Source: Chlorops oryzae (Eukaryota > Arthropoda > Insecta > Diptera > Chloropidae). Taken from it: 64,000 nt of DNA. The DNA is taken from positions 114,247,124 to 114,311,123 of the forward strand of contig CM035807.1 of NCBI GenBank assembly GCA_020466095.1, read 5' to 3'. The position numbers and the translations under genes were made by a program. Numbering within the stretch: position 1 is the first letter of the stretch; every line of letters starts with the position of its first letter. The notes under the pieces are model-generated. The model made no database searches. It saw only the letters and a program-made list of their open reading frames with translations, and was not told the DNA's origin. Positions 46,896-60,053 of this stretch are shown one piece after another.

Positions 46896-47612
46896 ACTTT
46901 CGTCACCGCATGACGTTAATTTTTTTTAGTGCCATTAGAAGCAAAGCTTATCTAAACAGTCTCCCATAAAGGCACTGAGACCGTTGGCGAGACTATATTG
47001 GACTTTAAACGTACCATTTAAGAATTTTTTTTTTTTTCATTAAACCAACCTTAATTACCATTAAGTACTTAATAATTAAAGCTTCATTGGGGCACCGAAG
47101 GGGGTTTATGACAATGCATCGACTCTTTGATAGCTTCAACAATCTTCAGTTCAACGAGTGGTTTACAATATTATGCCTTTCAAAGGTGGAAACGGCTGAG
47201 TAATAAAATTTCAAAACATTTTTAAAGTTTTTTAACACCCCTCGTATATGGAACTGAATTGTTGTTTTAACATGAGAACAGCGAATGAATTTCCTTATTA
47301 CATTTTTTATGGTAGTCTTGTTTTCTTACCTTTTCGGTAATTTCTCATTTCAAATCTAATTTTAGAATCAATTTTTTTCCATTCTTCGTCTTTTATTTCT
47401 TTGGTGTTTACGTTTTTACCTTTCTCGTACGTTTTATTATTTAAAGAACTTCAATTTTTAGACTTAAACAACAAAAACAAAAGAAAATTGATTACTGTCG
47501 CCGAAATCAAGATTTTCGAGAACATATTGCCTCACAATTTAATGACGACAATCAGGGCCGCCGAGAGAAATATTGTGGCCTGCTAATAAATTTTCGATTT
47601 CAGTGTTCCCTT
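46896..47612. other. no gene recognised
   Basis: AT-rich. An isolated end CAGGGCCGCCGAGAGAAAT at 47554 resembles the left end of the MITE at 62111. Confidence 0.45.
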
Positions 47613-48056
47613 TTTATACCAGTGTGCAGTTGTGTCTAACGCCCAGAACCAGTCGATATGAACCATATAAAATTTATATAGAAATTATCAGCGTCACCAT
47701 GAGATTCGATATAGGCATGCCCATCTGTCTGTCTATCTGTCTGTCCGCCTGCCTATATACAGTTTTGTTATTGAAGGAGTTGAGCTATCTTGACGAAATT
47801 TGGTATGTGGGTGCACGGGAACATGAGTTAGAACAAGTTTGAGAATAGACCAGATGGGCCCATTTTTCAGGGTACCTCCACAGCTAGGGTTTGCCACAAA
47901 ATTGCAAAAATTGCTCTAAATTCAGAATCTTTCGAGATATTTTAATGTAATTTGGTATTTGAGCTAACATTTAAGCTTCCGATTAAATAACATATACCTA
48001 ATTGTTTATCTCTGGAGGGGGTAAGATGCGCCTGACTATTACATCCTTACTTGTTT
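47613..48056 (-). repeat. dispersed repeat ACAAGTAAG...GGTATAAAA, copy 3 (inverted)
   Basis: Minus strand: AAAACAAGTAAGGATGTAAT, ACCAAATTTCGTCAAGATAG, CTCAACTCCTTCAATAAC, a GACAGACAGATAGACAGACA run, and TGGTATAAAAAGGG. Same order as copy 2. Confidence 0.7.
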
Positions 48057-51000
48057 TCTTATGTTTTCCAATATAAATAATGATTGAGCCAGTCTTTCGA
48101 AGGTGTTGTCGGTCCAGTTCAAATAGTATGACCTGTGGAAAATTCTCTCAATCGTTCTACCCCATCTTTACGGTCCTGATAACCATAACAAGAATGACTA
48201 TCAGCTGGTGACAGTCTGGACTGTGACTCACATTAAAACGCCACGCTATATCAGTAGCGAAAATAATCAAGCGGGCGTATAAAAAAAAAAGCAAAAAACA
48301 AAGAGAAAAAAATCAATCTCTTTAGAATTCAATTTTAAACGAACTGATTGAACTTTGAACAAAGAACGAAAAATGGGGATAATTGGAGCATAATGGGATT
48401 TAAAGTGTCCCAGTATGAATGGACATTTGAAGAAACGACTTTAACTTTTCAAACGAACACTTCAACTTTCGAAATCGATAGCTCATTATAATCCCTAGGC
48501 TCTTGTATACTCACAGCACATAGTATGTATGTCGGTATGTTGATGAAATCGCAAATTATGCAGAAATAGAATCAGAAAAATTCGCATGAACGAAGCTCAA
48601 TTGCAGGTGCTTACAAAGTCGATTATTTTGTTGTCGTTTTTTGATCCGAGTACAAAAATTTCTTGTCGAGCACTTTGACCGGCTTGTAACGATACATTTG
48701 TGTGAACATTGAAAATGAAATAAATTTCAGAAAAATATGCAAATATTTCACTTTTTTCATTAAACACTGTCGGATTTTTTTTTTAAATTTATTTTTCATT
48801 CTTTTGGTTTCTTATTTTGCTCTTTGAGTTCGCTTGAGTTCATTAATCAACGAATTATGCTCAAGAAAGAACTTGTTCAACAAATCGTTAACAGTTTTAA
48901 GTTTCGAACAATGTAGGTTGGTAGAAAACGTTTTCGCTGATCGAGCGCAACCGCGAAATGTTGAGCTAGAAGTGTGCTTTGGAAACCGCTTTATGACTCC
49001 TAAAATGGACAATCATAATAAAAAAAAATTAAATTTTTTGTTTTAATTAAGTCTGTTCAAATGGCGCTTGCTTTCACCAGTAGTTCGAAGATTCATGACT
49101 CGCAGATTCTTGCTGTTAATGAAAAGAGAATGTGAGAAGAAAATTTTGTCTCAACAAAAGATAAATGACTAAAGACCAAATCAATGACGGATGCTGATTA
49201 AATTCTAACTAGTTTAATATAAGGAAAAGATAAATGAGATCGCTTTTGCTTTGTTGCAAAATTTCCACGATTTGACCCAATTAAGAGGAGAGAAAAGGAG
49301 AGTTCAAAGCAAAGATTTCGATAAGTAGTTTTCTATTCGAGAGACAAAAAAAAAGACAAATTTAAGCGATTTTTAAAAGCAATGATTAGATTAAGCCATG
49401 ATTTGATTAGTTTAGTGTACGTTGATCCCAGGCCCCAGATAAATAAAGAACCGGCCGACAGGACCTACCGCATAATAACTGGCGTCTTAGATACTCCCCC
49501 TTGAAGCTATTTTACCTTTAGATAAACAACTTTTGTTATTTTCTACAAAATTATTTCTTCATTTGAGTCAATTTCCCCAAATCTAAGGCATTGTTATGAT
49601 GAATTTAAACGACCGAGGAGACCAACAACTTAGGTCTCTTTTTTTTTTTTTTGCTATGATCTGAAGCCATTTCCTAAGCTCATTAAATTCGGAAAGACAA
49701 AAGCCCATTCAAATGATTTATTGTGAACAGAAAGGTGCAACGTAATCCCCTCTAATAAAAATGAATGTGCTTTCCTGTATAATTGCGGGTTTCTTTTGGC
49801 GAATGTGCCTTAAATCAAACCCGAGAGGAAATGAAGCAAAAAAAAATCAATAGCAGAAACCATAAATTTTTGCCTTCGGCAATTCCACAAAATAGTTTTT
49901 CAAAAAAAAATTTACTCTTATTGATGTTAAAAACTGTTAAAATCGAACAAATTTTCGTTTAACCGAAGTCCAATAACAAACCATCACCGGTTACATCAGT
50001 TCGAACCACCATAATTAAAACAAACGGTACAAATCGCCGAAGGTGCTCAAGAAATTAATGTCACTATCGTTTAATACAACAATTGTTGAGCTTTCCTCCG
50101 GCGAGCAAAAAAAAAAATAAAAATAAAAAGAAGCAGATAGGCATAAAGAAAAAACACAAAAAACAAATGCAATAAAATAAAAATCATGAAGCAAAAATAA
50201 TTTGTAATCCACCGCGATTAAGACATGCAGATTGCGAATGAGTTATAAGACTCCTTGGCCTTATTTGAATTTTTTTAAAATAAAATCTGACGTAATGCCA
50301 GTATACACGGCGAGGAGTTCATTGCAGATATGAATAAACAACAAAAGTAATCCTACACTGAACGATGCATGGAAAAACTATGAGCGAAATATTATTGTGC
50401 GAAATCAATAATTTAAGACTATCAAACTACCCACAGAGCCTTTAGATTGCGCAAATTGCTATCAGTGGGGAAGAAATGGTCGTAGATTTCGTGGGAAAGC
50501 ACAAAATTCCCGCAAAAGTAATCAAATTCAATACAATTTCACTTTGATGAAAGATCAGGAGAACCGAGTAAATGACCTTGCCTGCATGATAAGAAAAGTC
50601 TTCTTAACTTTGATTTGAAAAAATAAAGAAAATATTTATAAATAGCCCAAATGTGATAGAATACTCGTATTGAAGTACTTTGACTTATAAAAGTGTTGAG
50701 CACTTCTATGAGGGAAAATGCTTATTAAGCATTACTATTAGGTCTCTTTGAAAAATTTTTACAGAAGAAAAATGAAAGGGAAAAGCATCACTTCAAGCCG
50801 TTTGCCCTTCTCAGTCCTCAGACCTCAGTTTGTTGAAAAATTTTCCTGTGAAAATAAGCATTGAAAGTTGATGTGCGAATGTGCGGAAACATACCAAGGT
50901 TCTAAATCTCAGTTTAGCATAGGCCGGAGAGTGTAGGAGAAGATATTGAGGCGTTTTCTCTTCATCCTGAAAGCTCCTGCAAAAATCAAAAGCAGTGGCC

Positions 51001-52133
51001 CATAACCTCTAGCGTACCCCATTAGCGATGCTAAAACAAACAAAAAAATCTATAAAAAATGTTTTAAAACCATAAATACTCGAAATAAAGTGTCTCCCCA
51101 CTAAACGGAGGATTTGAACCCCAAAAGCACGCCCTAAATATGCCTATTTTTCAAAACCGAAATATACGATTTTTGGGAGACGAAATCTGAGCCCCAAAAT
51201 CCATCCCTTGAGTTATGCCCAAACAATTTTCAATAAAATTTTTCCACGGCGCCATATTTTTAGTTCCAGACACACAAAAAATTACAATTTTAGTAGTTAA
51301 AAGGTTAAGACAATTTGTTTCAATTTGATAACTAAATTGATTAATTAATCATAAGAGAAAATTCAAATTGTTAGGTATTTTATTTCCCATCATTTAATCA
51401 ATTTGCCCACAATTCGTTTGACGCAAAACATTTTGCTAATATTCATGGAAGCTTTGTGGATTGAGTTTCAAGATTGATTGACAAACAATTCCTAAATCGA
51501 AAACTTAAAACTATTTTCATTGACATTTCATTAAAAAAAAACAATTAAAAACGAGCCACCTTGTGAGTCGGTTTCGTTGCGGCAATTATTGTTTCCCCCA
51601 CCCCTCTTATTTGATTTATTTCTAATAAATATGTTTGCTTTGAACATAATTTCCTCTTTTGTTTCTCTTTTATTCTCAAATGCGAATAATTTTGAATAGT
51701 TTTCCTTTGACATATGAATTTAAAGTGAAAAATGTACGTCCGAGCTTCCGGAATAACTGGAATGAATAATTCCTTTACTCCCGTTTGCAGTAATAATTTA
51801 AATGCAGTAGCTTCGACTTTAAAGAAATGAACAATAAAATAATGCCAATAAACCAATTTCAGAGGGAAAAAACCATTTTAAACTGAGATCAACGGAACAG
51901 AGCGTTTAGATGAGACTAAACAAAGCTGTCTGAATTTTTTTGTGAAATATTTCAGAAAAAGTATTTGGAATATTAATTCATATTAATTCATAAAGGCCTA
52001 ATCTATCTATAAAAGTAAACAATAAACGTTTACCTTAAAATTCTATTGGCAAAAAACACACTTATCTGAATGTGCTTGTGTGGCTCGAACACGAGTTGCT
52101 ATACATCAACTTTTATTCAAGTGAGTCACAACT
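48057..52133. other. 4 kb without a recognised gene
   Basis: AT-rich. Around 50900-51040 a patch of different composition (GGCCGGAGAGTGTAGGAGAA, CTTCATCCTGAAAGCTCCTG) may be an old retrotransposon remnant on the minus strand, but I cannot translate it convincingly. Confidence 0.45.
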
Positions 52134-52206
52134 GGTTCCATAGTGTAGCGGTTATCACGTCTGCTTTACACGCAGAAGGTCTCCAGTTCGATCCTGGATG
52201 GAACCA
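52134..52206 (+). tRNA. tRNA-Val (anticodon UAC)
   Basis: Complete 73-nt tRNA gene. The acceptor stem GGTTCCA (52134-52140) pairs perfectly with TGGAACC (52199-52205), followed by discriminator A. The D-arm is AGTGTAGCGGTTATCAC. The anticodon arm is TCTGC-TTTACAC-GCAGA with anticodon TAC, giving valine GUA and related codons. The variable loop is AGGTC and the T-arm TCCAG-TTCGATC-CTGGA. There is no intron and no mismatch. Internal promoter boxes are intact (B box AGTTCGATCCT). A run of more than ten T from 52216 is the Pol III terminator. CCA is not encoded, as expected for a eukaryote. It is an intact nuclear gene, not a SINE head. Confidence 0.96.
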
Positions 52207-52213
52207 AGTGAAA

Positions 52214-52230
52214 TTTTTTTTTTTTTTTGT
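52214..52230 (+). terminator. Pol III terminator of tRNA-Val
   Basis: Run of T on the coding strand beginning about ten bases after the tRNA 3' end, far longer than the four or five T needed by RNA polymerase III. Confidence 0.85.
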
Positions 52231-53280
52231 TTTTTTTTATTGTTTTTAATAATTCTAATTTTTTATTTATTTATTATTTTTATTTATTTATTATTTTTTA
52301 TTTATTTTTATTTTTATTTATTTATTATTTTTATTTATTTTTATTTTATTTATTATTTTATTTATTATTTTTATTTATTTATTTTTTTTTATTTATTTTT
52401 TTTTAAATTTATTTATTATTATTTTTATTTATTTACTTTTTTTTATTTATTTATTATTTTTAATTTATTATTTTTTATTTATTTATTTTTTTATTTATTT
52501 ATTATTTTTTATTTATTTTATTATTTTTTATTTATTTATTTTTTTTATTTTTTAATTTATTTTATTTTATTTTTTATTTTTTTATTTATTTATTTTTTAT
52601 TTTTTATTATTTTTTAATTATTTATTATCTTTTATTTATTTATTATTTTTAATTTATTATTTTTTATTTAATTATTTTTTTCCCTCTTTTTTTTATTTTT
52701 CATTTTCTTATGTTTTAATAAGTATTTTTTATATTTCTTTTATTTTTTTATAATTTTCATTTTTCATAATTTTTTTTAAATTTTCCTAACTTTTTTAATT
52801 TTTTATAATTTTTTGGTTTTTCATAACTTATTAATATTTTATAATTATGTAAAAAATATTTTCGTATTTTTAAAATTTTTAAAATTTTTATTAATAAGTA
52901 ATTAAAGAGTTAGAATTAAAGAATTCATATTATTTAAAATTTTTTTTCTTTTAATTTTTACTTTTTTTAAAGTTTATATAAGTATTTTTATTTTAATTTT
53001 AATTTTTATTGTTATTAGTTGACTCGGTAATTATTTATTTAAAGTCTTAGTTTTTACTTTTTTATTAATTTTTTATATTATTTATTTTATTATTTCTTTT
53101 GTTTTTTTAAAGAAGTACATTTTAATTTATATTTCTTAATTTACTTTTAATTAATTAGTTTAAATTTATTTTGTATTATAATTATTATTTGTTCATATTT
53201 AAATAATTATATTTTTTATTTATTCTGTGTTTATTTTTTTTTCTTGATTGATTTATGTCAATTTATTTATTTTATATCTT
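52215..53280. repeat. 1-kb T-rich low-complexity tract
   Basis: Non-template strand is almost only T with scattered A, largely TTTATTTA-like units up to about 52670, then a less regular T-rich stretch. It starts right at the tRNA terminator. Long translations from it (Phe, Ile, Tyr, Leu only) are artefacts of composition. Confidence 0.9.
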
Positions 53281-53435
53281 TAACAAAATTCCTTTCATTC
53301 TTACGTTTTGCTGTTTTTAGGAACTTTAGATTTTTAGACAAGACTATTCAAAAAATAAGCTTCATTTGGCGTGCTTTTGATATGTGCTTGTAGTTGTAAG
53401 AAAAAGCGTCTGAAGATAGCCAAAAGTCAGAGTAA

Positions 53436-54012
53436 CCCAGAGGGAAATGTCCCGCGGACATCCCCGATGATGTCCTAGTGACTTCGGAGCCGGAATGCAT
53501 GCTATTTCCGGTGACACTTTGTATGACATTTACACAGGAGCTGACAGGAACTTCAGCGGTGACATTATCACCGGTAGATTAGAAAATGTCACTGGTCATG
53601 CTAGGGGATGCGATGGCGAAATAAGCATTTGAGAGCAGCACATTGCTCTTTTCTCTTTAAATGTCAATTTATAGAAACCAGTTTGATAACTCTCTTCTTT
53701 GCCCTCTCTTTGAATGTTTCGAAAATTTTTTAAAAATTTATTTTTAACAATTTTTGTTCGCCTCATCCTGGGATCGGAACCCGCGATCTTCGGATTCTGA
53801 GTCGAGTACTCATCATCTACGCCACTTCATGCTAACGCTGAACTGACGCTAAAACCTTATTTAAATTTCAGTAGCTAATGAGAGTCAAGCACATGAACAG
53901 CATCCCTCCACGATGACATGTCCTTCAAGATGTCATGCATGACAATGTCACCTATATGTCATCGATGACATCATTGGTGACTTTGTCATGCAGGAGATAA
54001 TTTTCCGCTGGG
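53436..54012 (-). mobile_element. CCCAGCGG TIR element, copy A5 (complete, inverted)
   Basis: 577 bp; left CCCAGAGGGAAATGTCCCGC, right AATTTTCCGCTGGG. The tRNA-like core on the minus strand has a changed B box. Flanks AGAGTAA/AAGTAAC hint at a decayed duplication of about 8 bp. Confidence 0.88.
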
Positions 54013-56269
54013 AAGTAACCAAAAGTAGCTAATCACTAAAGCAAAAATTACTTTTAATTAAAAAACTAGTTTTGGTTAGCCCAAAACTTCCACGTGGGTG
54101 CATTTTTGAGTTAATCGAAACGGAAAAATGTGGAAATGTTTCGATTAATCTTTTGCTTTATTAAAAAAAAAACCAAAAAAAATGTTGTTCAACATTATTG
54201 AAATATTTAGAAGGGAACCTTCAACAAAATGAGCCTCCCAATTCAAAATAATTATGAATTTATTGTTTTTGAACCATTATCTCATGGTGTAGATTAACTT
54301 TTGAATATTTTCAATTCGTTCTACATGAATTCGAACAATTTTTTTTTAATTTGCTACTACAATTGTGGGTGTGGAAAACATTTTTGATTGCGGATCGATA
54401 TTTTCTTTATTGCTTTTCAAGTCAGCTCGACTCGGCAGATCAATTCACGCCAAGGGGAGCAATTTCAGTTCGACGAATTATTATTCACACTCCATTTTAC
54501 CAAAATACGCCTTCGATAGTTCCCAAGCCACTAATTGGTTTAATGTATTCATGCATGCAAACATATGTTCTGCGGTGTCAATAGAAACGACCGTCGAGAC
54601 AACAAACTCATGTTCAGCGTTTACGTAATAGAAAGACATAAACTCTCGGTTTCATTGGTTCTTAAAATAAAATCTAATATTCAAATTTTCATTATAAAAA
54701 AAAAATAAATAGAAAACCATTTAATTTCGAGCTGAATAGATCGACCCTCAAATCAAAATAAAAAAAAACAATTCAAATCAGAAATCAAAAGTAAAAATGA
54801 AAACAAAAACAAAACCCTTTATCTTGAAGAAATAGCGCCGCTTTTGATTTGGGCGCCACAGCGGGGAGTTTCGTTAAATGACAGACGAACCTCTACCTAC
54901 AAATTTTTACGGTCAAATTGGTCAATGAGCGCCGGACAAATGCTCAGCGGGATTTAAACAAGTTTTTTTTTTTTTTTTTCAAGCAACACTTTTCCTTTCG
55001 ACTTTTTTACGATTTCGAATTTCAAAATCATTACCATCGGATGGCAGCGCCATGCGAAACGGTAATGGGAATGGTAATGGTGATAGCGGACCATGGAACA
55101 ATTAATTATGCTTTAACAACGTTTCAAATGTAAGCTGCTCCAGGCATTGTTGATCGCTAACAATGATGGAGCAAAGCCTTGTTGTGGGCCAAACGGTTTG
55201 TTGACACATTGTTCAGTTTTCTCGCAATGAGACGACCATGAAAAATATGCACAAAATCCAAAACGAAACGAAAGAGGGAAGGGAGGAAAGAAGGCAAACG
55301 AAAAAAGAGGAAAAAATCAAAATTTGCAAAGCAAAAATTGCGCTTAAGTCCAAACAATTTAAAAAGTACTGATATAGAAAGTGTTCGCGCATGCGCAGCA
55401 TCATTTTCTGCCGACGAGCCGAAAGGTTTCAGCTGGACTTTGGTACACGAAGCGAATCAGGTCAAACAAGTGGATGCAAGTGCAAGTGCAAGGACATAGT
55501 GGTATTGTTTGGAAGAAAAAGTGGTCAAATTAAAAAGCAATAGTAGGTACCTATCCTTGTTGGTTGAGATGCAAAAATTTACGTTCCGAAAGGCTCTGTG
55601 GGTTTAAATCTATTTTTTCTTGATTGGTCTCTGTTGATAGTGGCCTTTATGAAGAGTTAAGTATATGACTTATCAGATATCAAACAAACAAACAACAGGA
55701 GGTATCCTTAAAGGAGTAAGAAAATTCTAGGGGACGTACGCTATGTAAGCTCTCATCGTGGACACTCCTCTTAACCGGACACCCCTTTTAACCGGGCTCT
55801 TTTTGGGAATGCTCTAGTATTCTTGCTTCTCAAATAGGTTCCTCTTAGGGGTTCTCTACAGTTTTGTCAGAAATGAAACAGAAATGAAACAATCTTCGTA
55901 TAAAAAAACCACTTCAGAAAATTTCTGATTCATTTCTGAAGCGTCTTTTATATGAAGTTTTTCCTTTCTGACAGATCTGGAGAGGGCCCCTTAAGCGGAC
56001 ATATTTTTCGGTCCTGCCGGTGTTCGCTTAAGAGAGAGTACACTATATATCGTCAATAGTTTTCTAAGAAAAATTCGATGATAAGGGGCTCTTCTCCAGC
56101 TCGGTCAGATGTGAAGTTATTCATTTCTGTTTCATTTCTGACAGAACTGGAGAGAGTCCCTAATGATGTAAAAACTTAAATGATATAATATTTGTGTGAT
56201 TGATCGTTTTATCCGAAGTTTTAAAGCTTTTCAATGGCTTTCGAACTTCTTTCATCAATATAATAAGTA
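54013..56269. other. no gene recognised
   Basis: AT-rich with GC-richer patches near 55020-55100 and 55380-55500. Several TTTCATTTCTGAC... inverted blocks about 55860-56150 suggest a decayed palindromic repeat. Confidence 0.45.
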
Positions 56270-57400
56270 TGCCTCGGAATTTTAATATGTAAAAATTAAA
56301 AATTAAAAAAAAAATAAAATTTAAAAAGTAAAAAAAAAAATGCAAAAAATTCAAAAAAAATTTTTTTTTTATTCAAAATATTCAAAAAAATTTATAAAAA
56401 AAAATCAAAATATTCAAAAAAAAAAATGCAAAAAATTGAAAAAAAATTTTTTTTTAAATTCAAAATATTCAAAAAAAGTAAAAAAAAAAATGCAAAATAT
56501 TCAAAAAAAAACAAATTCAAAATATTCAAAAAAAATAAAATATTCAAAAAAAATATTCAAAAAATAAAAAATGCAAAAAATTAAAAAAAAATTTTTTTTA
56601 TAAAAATTCAAAAAAAATTCAAAAATCAAAAAAAAATTTTTTTTTAATGCAAAATATTCAAAAAAATAAAAAAATTCAAAATATTCAAAAAAATAAAAAA
56701 ATATTCAAAAAAGTAAAAAAAAATGCAAAAAATTAAAAAAAAAATATTTTTTTTAATTTCAAAAAATATTTAAAAAAAATCAAAATTATTCGAAAATATT
56801 AAAAAAAAATTTTTTTTTTAAAAATGCAAAATATTCAAAAAAATTAAATGCAAAAAATTCAAAACATTCAAAAAAATTCAATCAAAAAATTCAAATATTA
56901 TTACAAAAAAAATTTTTTTTATAAACAATTAAATATCCAAAAATTTCCAAATAATTGATTTAAATTCAAAAATATTCATGAACAGGCAAAGATTTTAAAA
57001 TAATGAAAAATAGTTCTATAATAATGCCTCGGATATTTGAATATATAAAAAAAAATTTTTATTTTTAATTAAAAAAAATTCAAAATATTCAAACAAAAAT
57101 GCAAAAAATTAAAAATATTCAAAAAAATCACAGTCAAAAATTCCAAATTAGTTCGATTTAGGGCCGTTTTCTCATCTTTTTTTATCTGTAAGTTAAATTA
57201 TCCCGATGATAATTTCATACAAATTTGATTTATAAGTCAAAGAAATTGAATTTTAACTGGCAGATAGAGCTTAAAAGTAGGATGAGAAAACGGCCCTTAG
57301 TATGCCTATTAAAATGTTGAATTGTCAAATTAACAAAAAAAAAAAGCCTACTTTAGTGAATAAAATATTCAAAAAGCACAGTTAAGTGCAAAAAAAATTC
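56270..57400. repeat. A-rich ATTCAAAA repeat (copy 2, expanded) with MITE insert
   Basis: Begins TATGCCTCGGAATTTTAATATG (56270) and again ATGCCTCGGATATTTGAATA (57024), so at least two units. Ends with the same CCAAATTAGTTCGATTTA and TATGCCTATTAAAATGTTGA blocks as 33990-34400, here split by 57161-57296. Confidence 0.85.
57161..57296. mobile_element. Harbinger-like 136-bp MITE with TTA duplication
   Basis: Perfect 16-bp ends GGGCCGTTTTCTCATC / GATGAGAAAACGGCCC. TTA precedes (57158-57160) and follows (57297-57299). The empty site GATTTAGTATG is preserved at 34217-34226. The 3-bp TTA target and GG start suit PIF/Harbinger. Inner ATCTGTAAGTTAAA / TTTTAACTGGCAGAT also pair. Confidence 0.9.
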
Positions 57401-58997
57401 AAAATCCGATCTCTTATAATAAGAATGGTTTTTCCTCAATGCATGACCACTGTGCAAGGAGGAATTGAAAATTTATTGGTTCCTTTCAAGCCTACATATC
57501 GCGCTAGGTGGGTTGTTTCGCCTTTTGATCGATATCGCCGATTTTTCTTTTTGGCGGTTCAATGCAAAATGTTGTCAGCCCAGAAACGAAAAGAAAGCAG
57601 CGCAAAAAATCCAAAAAAAAAAAAAATATGCGACGTGAAATTTTTCGTCGCGTTTCTTGCGCTTCAAGAAAAGTAAAAGTTGCCAGGCATCTTTACTTTC
57701 GCAGACAACGACGATCAGATTCTCAACGTACACTTGTCGCGTGTGTTTTGTTTTTTTTTTAAATTTTTTTCGTATAATTTTGCTTTCGAACGTTGGATAA
57801 AAAGAAAATTTGTTAATGCAGTCCAGACGAAATCGATTTTCGAAAATTAATATACAAGAATTCACGATGCTGCATGATTTTGCTTATGTTATTTGTGTGT
57901 TGTCGAAAAAAAAGAAAAAGAAAACAACATGCTCCGAGGACGTGAGAATGCATCATAAAAAATCTTTTTAATGACGTAGTTTTTTGTTGTGATTTTTTGA
58001 TTTTCTTTTTTTGATTAACATCGATCGCAGTAAACGGATGGACGGACAAATGTTATTTGCACAACCGATAAGCGAAATGCAAACGAGTCGATAGATAAGA
58101 AAACGAAATTGAAAATGAAAGCCTTATTATCATTTATCTTCATTAGGAAGAGAGTGTGTCGTGTTGATCGGTCTTGACTTCTAACCTGAGCGAACAAGAA
58201 AGATCGCCAGTTGATAAGAGCTTTTGTGAAACCGTTTAAGCTCTGCCATGCATCTTAAGTGGTCTTAAGTGGGAATGAGTTTTTTGGCGATTTCACACAG
58301 AAAACAAAATATGGAGAAGATAAATAAATAAATAAATTAGAAAATAATATTAAGAGACACTCCACCATTATCAAAGAAACGCTACGCTAAGCTCGAAAAT
58401 CCTAACAGGAGAAAATCAAAATCAAGGGCCTTCAAAATAATCTAATAAAGAAATTTACAGGACTAAAGATGAGAATTTTTCATATCTATACTTGACTGCT
58501 TTGAATAGCAAAATTCAATATTTTTAACCTATCAAAGGTTCAATGATTATGTTGATTAATCATCCAAATCCATTGAAACTGCTGCGGCGACTTCGGGACA
58601 CCAGAAATTATTAATTCGAAGTGATAAAACTCTTTCCTATAATATCTTATACTGATTTGAAAATATTCATCCGATTTATTTCTTTAAAAATACCCTGCAG
58701 AAAATTGAACTATCCCAGAAGTACTCCTCGACTACTCTCCAAAACAACAACACTACTCGCTCATAATTTCCCCGCCAATCCATTGAACTGACAACTTTAA
58801 CACAGAGGTATCCTTCGGAAGTCGACACTCACGTTTGAACTGGTTAAGAAGTAGAGACAACGAGGCCAATTCAGTACATTTGATATATGTACCACATCAG
58901 AATCCTTATTGGTTTTACGTCTACTATATACACAACGGTGCTTCAGTCGACGTTTTTTGTGTTTGCCCCAGGGGATGGGCGCATTCTTCCCCCAGGT
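57401..58997. other. no gene recognised
   Basis: AT-rich. At 58693 a single CCCTGCAGAAAATTGAACTA end may be a relic of a CCCTGCA-ended element. Confidence 0.5.
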
Positions 58998-59487
58998 TCC
59001 CATTTTGCCTCATCAGTGAGTATGGACCGAATTGGTTATCTTGGGTGGAGATACGGTGCTATCCTCACCTCATTAATTACCACAGCCACCACGAAACTCC
59101 CCGAATGGCCATCCCAATAACCGGCGGGATGCTAAAACGCATCCCGGGGCACCGGCTCCCGTGGTAACATGTTATGTCTAGTTAACAGCGTGAATACAGC
59201 TATAACTAGTATAGCTGCAACACGCCATGCTAAGTATAGGTCGTATGCTCAAACCGGTCACGCCGCACTATGGCGACGCTACCACTGTCGTGATTCCATA
59301 CTCAATCGGTCTGTAGTGGCCCTCAGTTGGCTAGGGTCCGCGGGTTTGCCAGGCCCGAAAATCATAAATGATTCCCCTCGCGGGGATATGTACCACGTCA
59401 ATAGGAAGGGAGCGGCCCTGGCTGTCGTACCTTAGAGGGTAGCGCGTGTACCTCACGATCCTAAGGGTCCAGGTTCAATTCCACGAC
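58998..59487 (+). repeat. unclassified dispersed repeat E, copy 2 (uninterrupted)
   Basis: Matches 8029-8272 plus 8680-8830 in the same order. GC-rich relative to flanks. Ends with a tRNA-like segment. Open frames in it are short and unrecognised. Confidence 0.65.
59424..59487 (+). pseudogene. tRNA-like sequence at the end of repeat E
   Basis: GGTAGCGCG with a near-consensus B box GGTTCAATTCC (10 of 11) followed by ACGACC. Five of seven acceptor pairs are possible with GGCTGTC. The anticodon arm is poor. It may be a tRNA pseudogene or a SINE-type promoter. Confidence 0.45.
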
Positions 59488-59759
59488 CAAAGAATGCGCG
59501 TTTTTGGTTTTTTAATTAGTAGTGAAATTTGTACGCTAAGCGGAATAAAAAGCATGTAAACAAAATAGAAAGATTTAAAATTCATGTAAACTTTTCAAAA
59601 AGTATCCACTACGCCACGGTGCCATCTGACTCACACGCAGCAAATATGTTAGATTCAAGTTTGAGCACAATTGTATAAACCTCGTTGACATGTCACTAGT
59701 TAGTCTCTAACGTCGGTGTCTATAATCTTTTACTACCCAATAAGCCAGATGATAGCATT
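59488..59759. other. no gene recognised
   Basis: Short AT-rich spacer. Confidence 0.4.
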
Positions 59760-60035
59760 TATGATATCATTATAATAGCATATTGTCGGGAATTTGTATC
59801 ACATATGACTATAATATATGATTCATATATGATATGGTTTTCGTTCTACACTACAGCCTCTTATATGATATCACATATATTATTGAAATGATTTTAGATA
59901 TGATTCTCATATATGGCACTCATATATGATAGTACATATGACAACCATATATGGTATACAGATATAATATTGCATATGAATATCATATATGAGTATCGGC
60001 GGGTTCGAACCCACATCATATATAATATGATAGAT
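59760..60035. repeat. CATATATGAT-type AT-rich satellite, left part
   Basis: Many overlapping CATATATG/ATCATATATGAT palindromic units. GGCGGGTTCGAACCCACATC at 59998-60017 lies inside and has a palindromic B-box core. Confidence 0.75.
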
Positions 60036-60053
60036 CTTCTTCTTATTGCATGT

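Noticed and set aside
52198..52617. 139-codon frame of Phe, Ile, Leu and Tyr resembling a membrane protein
   Set aside because: Arises from TTTATTTA repeats; overlaps the tRNA 3' end and has no sequence diversity.
59998..60017. GGGTTCGAACCC as a second tRNA B box
   Set aside because: The motif is palindromic and no A box or stems are found around it.
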